From contig OX442424.1 in assembly GCA_949361645.1 (NCBI GenBank), positions 4,485,986 to 4,549,985 on the forward strand: DNA of 64,000 nucleotides, written 5' to 3'. A program made the translations under genes and the position numbers. Under the pieces are notes generated by a model. The model did no database searches, had not been told where the DNA came from, and saw only the letters and a list, made by a program, of their open reading frames with translations. Below are positions 1 through 10,751 of the stretch, in pieces; within the stretch, counting starts at the first letter, position 1, and every line of letters begins with the position of its first letter. The stretch comes from Spongilla lacustris (taxonomy: Eukaryota; Porifera; Demospongiae; Spongillida; Spongillidae).

Positions 1-1063
1 TAGCAGCTATGCCATCTTGATGAACCCCAGCCCCTCAATGCGAGCTACCAGCTTTGAGGCAGGTGGGCTGCTGGTAGTGATGAACTGCTAATCAGAAAAG
101 CTCTATGGGGAAAACACAGCTGAGGCTAGCTAGCCAGCTGTGTTGACAGAGGAGGCTGAGAGCTTTTGTCATTAAACGTGGTCAGCTGCTACTGAGCATG
201 TGATGGGAGGAGAGAATTAGCACATAACCACCGCATACCCTGATATGGGGCCTGACAAAGTATCTTCACTTACATCTCACCATGCAACACCCATGATCTC
301 AAACCACATTAGGGCTCAAGTGTAATTAGGATGTGACAAAAGTTGGGAGACATTGGGGTGTTATCTATACATGTGTTTTCCGGCTTCAAATGTGTTGTTA
401 CATATGTCCCTTTGCAAATTTAATAATAACCAGCTGTTGTGCGGACAGCATCACCTTACAGACCGTGCAGGGTATGAACTAAGTTGCCTTGTGGACCATG
501 CAGGGTCTGACCATACATGATTAGCGAGCGGGCCATGCCGGGTCTGAATGATTAGGCACACTGCACTAGCTGACTCTGAATCATGCAGGATTTGACTAAG
601 GCTGACTGAAACAAGCCTGACAAAGCTGCACAAGCCGGCCTGACCGTGGCAACACGGAAAATGAGTTAAACTACCTGATCCAAAACTGGCCATGGCTCTT
701 GATCACCCCTACTACGAGTAGCTTTAAATCGTGACTGAGCCATTTCCTCACTTGTAAAAAGCATATCCATTGCCTGAAGAGTGAACTTTATGGGACCTTT
801 AGCAGGAATTGTGCTTACGTGACATTGTATCTTGAGACGTCTGGCCCTGCTCCTGGCTTTGCCTCTCTGCGGACACTGGGGGAAGACGCTGCGACAGCCA
901 TTCCAGCTGCGCTACTGAAAAGGAGGGTTCCTTGCCACTCATTGCTGCAACCTCAACTGCTGCTGCATTCGACTGCCACGTGGAAACCTATATATGTTAA
1001 AGCTACCGATCACATGCTGTTAGTTGCATTAGAACTATATTAAAACTTCATGTAACCACTAAC
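1..1063. other. No gene recognised; degenerate tandem repeat at about 440-620
   Basis: No exon or domain is recognisable on either strand. Between about 460 and 600 a loose repeat recurs roughly every 35 bases: variants of GACCRTGCAGGGTCTGA followed by a short AT-containing spacer. An open frame at 819-1043 on the plus strand has no features I recognise. Upstream midasin exons could in principle lie here but none could be identified. Confidence 0.5.
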
Positions 1064-1067
1064 TTAT

Positions 1068-2744
1068 TGTACGAACGTGCAGCGGGAACCGTGCGGGAAC
1101 ATAGGTTCCCGCCCGGGAACCACATTTTGAGCTGTATTGTAACGTTAATGGTAGAGTTATGAGCAAAGAAATGATGTATGTTTATAAAGGTACTAGTGCT
1201 GCTTCTAGTGCATGAAAATGAACACAAAAATACTATAAAAATTCTGAGATTTTCAACAGCATATGAGTACTACACGAGCGCGTAGTTGCTAATCAGTATT
1301 GAAGGTTCCCTTGCAGTTGTCCCAGTTAATTGATTTTTGTGTAGCAATGATTAATGTTGTATCGTATCCGAATAACAATTTCACTAAGAAAATGCAGGTC
1401 CTTTATCCCGAATTAAAGTAAAAGTTGTAAATCGATCCATGAAAGTTGAAATAAACAAATAAATTAAGTTCATTTTGTTCCCGCGTTTTGCATTGTTTGT
1501 TCAGTTACGTAAGTTAATGGTTCTCTATAAACTCCGGCTCCGGCCATTACCCAAAACGTCTTTCACAGTTCCATGGACTTCTCGTTCAGATGCCCAAGGT
1601 CTAAATATGTCTCCCACTTGTCGGCACCCAAATATGACACTTGGTTTGGCTTTCACACGATCGCCCGCTTTCGAGCCTGGCGCCATTTCTTGCGGTCAAT
1701 TAATGTTAAATGTTTAATATTGCGACAGCTCAGCGTACTTAAGGCTGCCACTTAATGAATTTACGTCATAAAAAATGGCGACTATGTACAAAAAGTCAAA
1801 TCCCACGCAAGAAGCGTCACCTATGATAGAAACTTTAGACGAGTGTATTTTATACACTGTTCCAACTATTTGTAACGTTCTATGATTAGAAAACCACCCT
1901 GCGGTATGTAACCGCTTGGAATACGGCGATATATCCAATTACGGCTGTATGCCAGGATGTTGCGATCCGTGTCTTAGAAAACTAATGGGGTATTTAAAAT
2001 CCCCATATGTTTGCACGTATTATGCCGACTGGGGAATTAAAATAATTGGCTTGCTGTACTCACAACAACCATGCACAAAGTTCAAAATGGCCGACCAGCT
2101 GCACAAAGACTAATGAATCTTCGATGCATGGTCCAGTTATTGAAATCCCCAATCATAAGCCATAAGTATCAACCTAGAGGAACCTGCCAAGCATTAAAAA
2201 GTTACCTTCGAGCTGCATTTTCACCCCGGCGTTTTAGAAGTTCGTTAATACGCGGGTCAAGTACAGTGGTTATTAACAAATAACCAGGCGGCTGATTAGT
2301 GTTGCTCGACAGCTGCTGTTAATTTTTGGCAATCGTTAGTTTGGGAGCATATAACGCAAATGTTATGCTGTGGATCTATCTAGGGTCATAATAGGTATGA
2401 AAGTTGTACAAAAGTAGACGTCATACGCTAACGGGAGATCGATAAGCAACGATCCGCATAACGTCATAATGATGTAATACAAACATGAATGTTGACAATG
2501 TGTCAACAACACGAAAACAAGATTTTTAACATGAGGCAGCCTTAACTACCCTGAGAGTATAAATAGTTCCCGAGCGGGAACGTGGTTCCCGCAGAAAATA
2601 AAGAAGTTGGCTTGAACAAGATATGGCTAGGTTAGTAATGGTGCAAGCTGTGTATTCGCATATAAATCGGCAGAAATAATGTATTTATGTAAAGGATACA
2701 ACCTGCGGGAACCATGCGGGAACTAACCCTTGCACGTTCGTACA
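1068..2744. mobile_element. Non-autonomous DNA transposon with TTAT target-site duplication
   Basis: The element starts with TGTACGAACGTGCA and ends with its exact reverse complement TGCACGTTCGTACA, a 14-base terminal inverted repeat. It is flanked by TTAT on both sides (1064-1067 and 2745-2748). Just inside each end are copies of GCGGGAACC in both orientations (1081-1122 and 2703-2724), with a further cluster at 2567-2592. Such subterminal repeats are typical transposase-binding sites. No transposase is recognisable inside, so the 1.68-kb unit is probably mobilised in trans. The superfamily is not identified. Confidence 0.75.
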
Positions 2745-2799
2745 TTATCCTAGGTTCTCTGGACGTCTTTGCTCATATAATATGTTCATTGTTACATAG

Positions 2800-3960
2800 C
2801 TAACCCATTTATACATAGGAGTTCTTTTGTACAGTGCTTTTACAAAACTCACATAACAAATGTGTTGCTTGCAATGCATCTTCATGAGAAATATTGTGTG
2901 CTCTTGATGTCGATGTGTTGAAGCCAACTTTCATTAAGATTTGTGAGCTGCTGACAATCAAATCATACTGTTGCCTGGGGAATGAAAAGTAGGGAGAAGA
3001 GCCACCAGGATGGAGGAACTGTAATTTCACCTCATCATGATCAAAGCTAGCCACCATAAATAGTTATACTCACATATGACATAACTGGTCAACTCCTCCA
3101 TTGAGAGCAGCTCTCTATGTGTAGAGATGTTGTTCTTTGGGCAATAAGAATAGGGCTTTGCCTCCAACATGATGGTTTTGTCTGTCAAAGGATACTATGA
3201 ATGTGTAACAAGTACATACAAACAAATCCTCACAACAGCATCAAGTCGAACAAATCCTCACAACGGCATCAAGTCGCTTTTGAATAAGACGCTCCTCGAT
3301 GTCATTCCTCATGTCTACATACTGAAAGAGATATCGCTTCTTTGGCCCATTCATTAACCTGAAGTGTTGTTTGTATTTGGTCCTTTACTGACTATCTCTT
3401 TGCTGCTTCATGCTTTATTGTTCCACCCAACTCATCACATGAACTTTTTCCATGTGATGTGGCAAAGAATTCTGCTTGCAGCTTAATCAAAATATTGTGT
3501 TCTTATACTGCGAGGAAGCATCGTCAGTAGTAGTAATCCTTAATATTTCTGATGGACACAGACAAAAACTACAGAAGCATCCTCTAATAAGGTGTACAGA
3601 TACAGCATCATGTACAAGGCAATTTGAAATAACAGTGAACTTCAAGGATTTAGAGTGTAGTACCTTGGGATGCAGTTTGCTTACAGTAAACCACAAATGT
3701 ATTATTTATGGCAGACCATTGTTTTAATGGGAGCATCCTGAATAACAAAACTAGTTCACCTATCACCACTGATTCTCCTAATTTGGCTTTCTTTTCAATC
3801 AGCCTGTTGCTATGCAATGAAGTCATGTGTTGGAGGACTTAGCACGCATTGAAGCAATGTCTCAAAAACTCCTCTGTCCCTTTTTTCAAGGTTTCTAATA
3901 TAGTGCTATCAACAGAAATCCAGGCTTTGTAAGAAATCTCACATAATTGGAGATTTCCAT
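2800..3960 (-). pseudogene. Decayed copy of an uncharacterised invertebrate transposon-like protein
   Basis: Read on the minus strand from 3960 downwards, three broken frames fall in the order expected for one protein family common in invertebrate genomes, which I know only as uncharacterised. First comes a segment with AWISVDSTILE and KKAKLGESVVIG (about 3900-3740). Next is DDASSQYKNTIF (about 3500), then AEFFATSHGKSSCDELGGT (about 3470-3415), and finally EVKLQFLHPGGSSPYFSFP (about 3030-2975). The family signature ATSHGK-x2-CD-x-GGT-x-K is clear. Several stops and frameshifts interrupt it. A 28-base tandem duplication sits inside at 3221-3276. Function is unknown. The family assignment is from memory and should be tested by protein search. 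Confidence 0.6.
3221..3276. repeat. Two tandem 28-base units
   Basis: The unit AACAAATCCTCACAAC followed by RGCATCAAGTCG occurs at 3221-3248 and again at 3249-3276 with one base difference. It lies inside the decayed minus-strand protein relic and probably arose by local duplication. Confidence 0.85.
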
Positions 3961-4536
3961 CTCTGATACCTTCAATTGTGGCACTTTACTACAGTAAATT
4001 GCCAGTAGGCACACTAATCTATATTGCCAGTACAGAAGTCACACCTACCTTCCATGTTAGAATTGTAGCACAGGCTGCACTCCCCAAGGTCTCTAGTCGT
4101 GGAGGGTTGCAAGACTAGTTTGGCGAGGATATATTATATGTTCCCTGCAATCCTAGCGTTTTCCTGGAATGTTTACTTGTGCTGCATTTGCATCAGCACA
4201 TACCCATCATGATGTGAAGATGAGCTACATTTTGGGAGTCAAAAGGAGAGGAGGCGTTGCAGTATTGTCATAAATTTTACTATTATTGTGTACATACTAT
4301 TAACTACCATCACTTTGGACTGTTTCCCCCTCTCCTATGATGGCGATGGGTTTCTTTAAAGCCTTTAGTGTCTCATACACCACAAATCCATCAGCTTCAT
4401 TTGAGTTTGCTTCAATCCATTTCCAAGCATGGTAGGAAAAATCTGTATGAATCGTTTTGTAAGGTACTGTGACAATAATGCATATTCTAAGTTTGCTATT
4501 AAAACCGTGAACAGTGTTGCCTGCAATAGTGTATAA

Positions 4537-7193
4537 TGATAGATCGATCACGCGCCTACGTGTAGGCGAAAAACGCAATTTAAGCCTACCTGTAGGCGTT
4601 CTTTTGTATAATGCTAAGGTACTTTTTCGTGATATAAAAAATTGCAAATTGATACTATGCAAAGCTGAAACATTGCTCTTTCTATTAAAAGTTATTTCAT
4701 TCTCATTTCCGAACCGAATCGTCGCGTGCATGCTTTCAATGGCGAAGGGCGTAAAAGTTGGTAGCGAAGTGCGGGTTTTGAGAGGCAAGTTTTCCACACA
4801 AAAAGGAGTCGTGCAAGCGTCGGAAGGAGTTGGACGGGCACGAAAATGGATTGTAAAGCTGAATGGTGGTGTTTTGGAGCGTTTTTCAGCTAGAACGTTG
4901 GAGCTGGAACAAAGGCATTTAATTACGCCCCCTTCAACGTCCATCAGGGCTGTTTCACAGGAGGAAGAAGACTCCTGCAGCTCCAATACTTCTTCCGATG
5001 AAAGCAGCACCAGTGACAATGACGAAATGCGCGAAGTAGATGAAGATAGAGCATCCCGTCGAGCAAGCGACGTTTCAGAAAGGTAAGACTCCCCCTTTTC
5101 AATATCCGTTGCGGTTCATTATCAAATACATCTCTTTGTTTATGCCCGCATGGTGCGTGATGCAGAAGGACCAACTGGCCTGGGACAATCGAGACACGGC
5201 AGCAGAGTCAAATGGCGATGACGATAGAGTAGTACTCGATGGTGTTGAGTGGCGTAAAATGGGTGACGTAACTGTTGAACTGAACGGGCCAGCATATCAG
5301 CGCAAGGCTGCACTACACCATCCATTGCACGAGAGGTCCACGGAGCTGGATTTTTGGAAAATGATGATGCCTGCAGATCTCATGCGCAACATCATCGAAG
5401 CCACCAACCTGCATACTGAAATGGCACAGAAACCTCTTGATTATGAGCAGCTGCAGCATTTCTTTGGCATTCTACTTGCAATGACCCTGGCTTCAGGAGG
5501 TGAGCGAAGGGATATGTGGAAAACAGAATCAAATGGGCCATTCCCTGCCCCTGCTCTTGGGAGGTATATGGCCTGCCATGATTTCGAAAGAATACTTCGG
5601 AACTTGAAGCTGTGTGTGTACACCGATGAAGAGTTAGCAGATGATCCATGGTTGCCCATTCGAAGTGCAGTGGATTCTTTTAATAGAAATCGCAGAGGGG
5701 GCATCTCACCTGGTGTAACATTGTGTGCTGACAAGAGTATGGGAAGTTGGCGAGGATTGGCTGCTAAGGTAGATGATGCTGTTGTAGGGCTACCACATGT
5801 AACTAAAATTGCCAGGAAACCAGAAGGGGTTGGAACTGAATACCGCACACTGTCCTGTGGGGAGACCAAGATCATGCTGCAACTTGAGATCCAGGAAGGG
5901 AAGGTTCCAATGCAAGGAAAAGAGTATGCAAAAAATTATGGCTCTGGCACATCATCACTTTTACGGTTGACCAGATACTGGAGTGGATCTGATCGTACGG
6001 TTGTTGCCGACTCAGCATTTGCTTCATTGAAGACAGCAGAAGCACTCCACAAACATCATGGTCTTCGTTTCATTGGCTTAGTGAAGACTGCTCACAAGCA
6101 ATTTCCGAAAGCATGGCTTCAGAAATATCCTTACACAAATAGGGGTGACCATTGTGTGCTCCAGGCCAATATTGATGGAAGGCAGTACATGGCTGTGGGA
6201 TGGAATGGCAAGAAACTGAAAATGTTCATTTCTAGTACCAGCAGGACAACTTAAGCTCTCTGCCCTGCCTACAAGAAGCGCATCCGTCAATCCACACCAG
6301 AAGACAGAACAAGTGCACCATGTGTTGTTTTCTATAAAGAAGTAAATTTAAGAGGCCAGCAGTTGTGGAGGCATATTTTGACAACGCAAATGCTATTGAT
6401 GTGCATAACCATCTGCGCCAGGGGGGCCTTGAGTTGGAGCGTCATTGGAAAACGCAAACATGGTGGCATCGCAATTTTGCTACTATCTTCGGCATGTGCG
6501 AGTCTGATGCATATCTTGCCTTCCTGTATTTTCATCCTCTTGCTCCCATTCTTTCCCACAGAGAGTTTACAGAGCGCCTATTTTTGCAGCTACTTACCTA
6601 TAAATCGTCGTTCCACGACACTGGGCCTTCCGCACGTCTTCGGAAACACATGCCTGTAGCGCCCACTGAACAGCCATTGCAGACAGTAGTTGCAAAGATA
6701 ATGAGCAGCCACACTCTAAAAACTAATATGAGAGAGTGTCCAGTGTTTCAATACAAGCGTCAGCGACTGGAGCAGGATGAAGAAGGCACCTCACACAATA
6801 TGGCCGTGTACCTAGTGTGCAACGGAAGTGTAGCGTCTGCTGTGAAAGAAAGACAGCATATTATTGCGACGAGTGCACGCAGCTACATGAGGAGATCGTT
6901 CCTATTTGTAACCCTGGAAGTACAAAGCCTGGATTTACATCGTGCCTGGCTTTTCACATTGACCAAGTTGCGATCGCGCTTTGAGCCAGAAAGCAATTTA
7001 ATTACCTGATTCAAACTATGTGTTTGACATGAATTATTTGCGTACATTTTATGCTGCTATCATACATTTACTCAAAAATGCATTTCAATTCGCTGTAATG
7101 TTTACAGCAGGGCTGTAGTTATTTTCCAAACGTTGCGATACGCGAACGCCTACGCGTAGGTTAAGACGCCTACAAGTAGGCGACGAGCTAACA
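4537..7193 (+). mobile_element. piggyBac-type DNA transposon, inactivated
   Basis: The left end TGATAGATCG begins after ATAA (4533-4536, apparently a mutated TTAA). The right end, read inward, is TGTTAGCTCG and is followed by TTAA at 7194-7197. TTAA is the piggyBac target site. Just inside each end sit two palindrome-like blocks of the form GCCTACGTGTAGGC (4554-4600 at the left, 7146-7182 at the right). The 2.66-kb body carries a transposase of the DDE_Tnp_1_7 type that is broken. A 563-base relative with the same ends lies at 18704-19266. Confidence 0.85.
4730..7009 (+). pseudogene. piggyBac-like transposase (PGBD4-like), broken
   Basis: An N-terminal part (4730-5090) encodes a KVGSEVRVLRGK segment and an acidic serine-rich stretch. 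It ends at a good splice donor (AAG|GTAAGA), although a matching acceptor near 5164 does not keep the frame. The main frame (to 6251) is the DDE_Tnp_1_7 transposase. Segments TLCADKSMGSWRG and VVADSAFASLKTAEALHKH hold two of the expected catalytic aspartates; the third, expected near GWNGKKLKMFIS, looks replaced. A TAA stop at 6252 interrupts the protein. After that the frame resumes (PAYKKRIRQ, VVFYKEVNL) and shifts by one base near 6352. The conserved tail VVEAYFDNANAIDVHNHLRQ follows, then about 190 more residues to 7009. The element cannot make a full transposase. Confidence 0.85.
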
Positions 7194-7997
7194 TTAACAT
7201 GCTCAATGTGCATACATTCTGTGGATTTTGTCGTTTGGAACCAAAAAGAAGGATCAACTTCTTGTAATTCTGGTGTAATGCTACAGAAGTCAGGTTGAGA
7301 ACATTTAACTCATCTCATCTCATGTGTTCACTAACATCAAAGCCTCTTTCCATGCAGATGGTTAGTGCACTTTTGCAACGGGTGACCCAGCAGCCCCTGG
7401 ATGCCACATCATCCAGTTGGCTCTTCAAATACAGGCAGTCATGGTTTTAGAGCAAGCATTGACTTCACCCAGCTGTAATGTTATGCAACTATATCTTGAT
7501 CCTCATGGTGATCATAAAATGGGGCTAGGGATGAATCTGCCCGCTTGAATCCCAGCGTATGCACCCATCGAAGAGCATCTTGGATACCACACATGAATGG
7601 TACCTTGCTTCATGCAAATCAAGCATTTCTGGCAAAACAATATCATGGTCTTTGAGTAAATATGTTGCATTGTCACATAGCCATCTCGATGCTTTCCACC
7701 CTGCTTTTGGCGCTTGCTAATCCAGCTATTCAGCTCAAATACTAAATTTGTGCAAGAAAAAAAGTCTAACGCTTGATTTAAACCACGACATTCCTGCAAT
7801 GCCTTCTCTCCTGTTGCCTCCGCCCATCTTCACACCATGATGGAGTAAATCAGAGCACCTGGCTAACATTTCTTTGAGCATGCTTGGTGATATCCCATTG
7901 GCAAGCTCAACATAATACATAGCAATACTAGTCTGGCATATGAGCGGCCAAAGCCTCCAGCTCCCTTGTTGTGTCCTCCACTATTGCAACTTGAGGT
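7194..7997 (-). other. Unassigned stretch with minus-strand open frames
   Basis: Two overlapping minus-strand open frames (7799-7512 and 7920-7735) read smoothly enough to look like a fragment of a decayed protein, for example ECRGLNQALDFF and YVELANGISPSMLKEML. I do not recognise the family, and no introns, terminal repeats or start context support a gene. It may be a relic of another transposon lying between the piggyBac and hAT elements. Confidence 0.25.
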
Positions 7998-8682
7998 TAG
8001 TGTTGCGGTGATATATTGCAATTAACAATATATCAATATATCACGATTAAATTTTATATCGCGATTACAATTATATCGCAATATTTTCGTAATTATATAG
8101 CGATTACAAAGAGGAAATTTACGGACAAAATTACAGTCTCATAACAATAAAACTCTTTATCAGAGTAGTCATATGAATTTAGAGTTGTGACACAGGAAGA
8201 TACATTTTCCTTGCTGTGCATCTAAAAGACGCCATCTTTTCTTCTGCAGTATGTTCTTTGTGGTAGAAAAAAAAAACATTCAGGGGGAGCCGTGGATGCT
8301 GGAACAGCTAGATATTTTTTTAGCCAATTCAGACACTACTGGATACACTGACATTTTTTTCCCACCAAGCCAAAGGAGTCTCTTTCCTAACATTAATTTC
8401 CCCTTCTTTTAGATATCTTTGTAGCTCCTCCATTTATATCAACATCATGTGAGCCTTGTGGGAGACCCACTGATGACGTTTCCTTTCCAAAGTGCACATC
8501 AAAAGCGTCATTGTTTGGGTGCTGAGTTCTCCTCTTCTGAGTCACTCTCATGACACTCATCTTCTTTACCACCATGAATCCACAAGGTAATACGAATCAA
8601 TAAATATCGCAATTAAAGGTCTTATATCGCGATATGTCGTGATTAGGCAATTACGGCCAAATATGTAATCATGGCGACACTG
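7998..8682. mobile_element. hAT-type MITE with 8-base target-site duplication
   Basis: The left end TAGTGTTGCGGTGAT and the right end, read inward, CAGTGTCGCCATGAT match at 11 of 15 positions. The flanks are CTTGAGGT (7990-7997) and CTTGAGAT (8683-8690), an 8-base duplication with one difference. CAGTGT-type ends with 8-base duplications are the hAT hallmark. Inside both ends are AT-rich TATCGCGATATAT blocks. The 685-base interior has a short minus-strand open frame at 8575-8393 but no recognisable transposase, so this is a non-autonomous copy. Confidence 0.75.
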
Positions 8683-8724
8683 CTTGAGATGAATGAAACA
8701 TTGGCGTTGCCTATGGAGGTATCT

Positions 8725-9838
8725 TGGTACTTGAAACACAAAACATTATTTGTGCTTAATTCGAGGGCTTATCGATGCAAATCGTTTTCTGAAATAAAAA
8801 GTTTGTATTGATAATCCCTGAGAACCACTCAAGGTTTTACCTGAGAACACCATCTTTTTCTCATCAAAATTCAGGTTTTTTTTATACATACATTCCAAGT
8901 GGGTTACGTAACTGTTTCACTGCAGCTATCCAAGCTCGTACCCCTTGTGGTTTTATCAACTTAAATGACTCAGCAGGTTGTGTTTTCTAATTTGCAGACG
9001 TGTTTTGTCTTCTTGGCTTCACAAGTGTTGTCATGGCAAAGAAAGTAAGCAGGTATTATTGTGATCCATGTAAGAAGTATCGCCACCGCATGTACTTCCA
9101 CCTTAGAGTTGCCTCAGAAAAGCTTATAACAGAACATTCAAATCTGCCTGTGCAAAATGGAGACTAGTTATGTGTGAGTTCTGCTACCACTATAAGCCAC
9201 CGGGGCTAGTGAGGCTATAGCCTCACTAGCCCCTTATGGTATTTATTCAGAGTTTCGGTTTAACTTGCTGCCAAGCTTAAGCCACCAGAACTGTCTTAAA
9301 GCACTACAAAGGCAATGTTCTCAAGTTGCTCTTGAATACGCAGGGCCAAGCAATCATTTGCAAGAATGTGCTTGGCCTAGTAACTCAATGCCTTAAACAA
9401 GTCTCCACTCTGCACAGCTAGATCTGAATGTTCTGTTCTAAGCTTTTCTGAGGCAACTCGAAGGTGGAAGTGCACGCAGCGATGATGTTTAAATGGATCA
9501 CAACAATATCTGCTTACATTCTTCGCCATGACAACACTGACACTTGGAAGCCAAGAAAAAACATGTAAAATAGACGTGCGCAAATTAGAAGACACAATCT
9601 GCTGAGTCATTCTAGTTGATAAAACCACACAGGGCCATGAGCTTGGATAGCTGCGATGAAACAGTTACATAACCCACTTAAAATATATGTAAACAAAACT
9701 GAATTTTGATGAGAAAAGGTTGGCGTTCTCAGGTAAAACCTTGCGTGGTTTTCAGGGTTTATTTCAGAAAACGATTTGCATTGATAGGCCCTTAAATTGA
9801 GCACTAATAATCTTTTGTGTTTCAAGTTCCAAGATTTG
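8725..9838. repeat. 1.1-kb foldback element with coding-like arms
   Basis: The sequence at about 8725-9172 is repeated in inverted orientation at about 9393-9838 with moderate divergence, giving arms of roughly 450 bases around a 220-base loop. Both arms contain the same open reading text, pointing towards the loop, for example SVVMAKKVSRYYCDPC in the left arm and SVVMAKNVSRYCCDPF in the right. The left copy has a Cys-x2-Cys followed by His-rich residues like a small zinc finger. The loop holds a perfect 32-base palindrome at 9202-9233 (half-site GGGGCTAGTGAGGCTA). No target duplication was identified. Confidence 0.75.
9202..9233. repeat. Perfect 32-base palindrome
   Basis: GGGGCTAGTGAGGCTA is followed directly by its exact reverse complement, with no spacer. 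The flanking CCA and TAAG / CTTATGG bases extend the symmetry imperfectly. It lies in the loop between the two long inverted arms at 8725-9838, so the foldback contains a palindrome at its heart. Confidence 0.9.
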
Positions 9839-10751
9839 TCTATTACAAATTGTGTGTTCTAAATGTTAACCCTTTAACCACACCCAAAAATGAGGACCAT
9901 AACTAATTGTGGACGTGATGGCTTTCAATTTGATGCCAACAATACTTATGTCAGACAAATATATGAGGGTGCAAAGTTTTGGTTTTAAAGAAAAAATTAA
10001 TTATTCAGTGGTGTGTATTTTGTAAACCATTAAGGTTATTAACTCAATACATGGTACATGTCACTTTCATATTAAGCCCAACATATATGAGAAGTTAAAG
10101 CAAAATTGGAAGACTTCAGTCACAACTCTGGTTCATAATAGTTGGATTGACCCGTGCTGGATTGGCTGAAAAAGTTGTTTAAACCTGCAAGTGTTCACAA
10201 GTGCAAGTCAAATCAGATGTAATAACGTGATTAGTTGTGGTTTTATACTGTTAATGCCATATGTTGCATAAGCAAAATTGCTGGCAATGAAAATAATTAT
10301 TCCCTTAGTGTCTGGGACCTACATGTTGTAGTTACTGTTGCAGCTTCCAGCTGTTGCTGTTCGTCTGCAGGTGGTTGCATGATAGTAGGCGCTTCCTGTT
10401 TGTCTAAAACCAATGGGAGGAAGAGATTGGCTAGTGTAAGGCTGCTTTTCTGCTGCTGCTTCTTGGATGGGTTGGGAAGTATGTCACTATTTGCAATTTT
10501 CTAACACTTACTACAAATATTGCAATCCATAATCCATTTTGTCTATGGACCCAATCATTCTTGTCCACAGACGTACTGAGCACCTTGGAAGAGTAGCTGG
10601 GGGTCGGGGGGGTGTAATTATCTTAGGTGCAGTTACCTTCCTTTTAACCCTTGTTCCTTTTTTAAGACTACATTTGGAACACACACTACAGCATTTGATG
10701 TTGGGTGCAAACCGTGTCATTTATTATTATCCTGTCAAACCATTTTTCAAG
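9839..10751. other. No gene recognised upstream of the first visible midasin exon
   Basis: Short open frames exist on both strands, including a minus-strand one at 10720-10511 with a CCSVCSKCSLKKG segment. None matches a family I know. Upstream midasin exons must exist somewhere, but none with the right phase could be picked out here. The exon at 10752 is preceded by a pyrimidine-rich acceptor (CCATTTTTCAAG). Confidence 0.4.

Noticed and set aside
4300..5019. 239-codon minus-strand open frame
   Set aside because: It lies antisense to the piggyBac first exon and left end. Its text has no domain features and mirrors the transposase coding strand.
10235..10504. 89-codon plus-strand open frame upstream of midasin
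   Set aside because: Cys- and Leu-rich low-complexity text with no splice signals in the right phase and no similarity to the midasin region expected before LILEWRKMEL.
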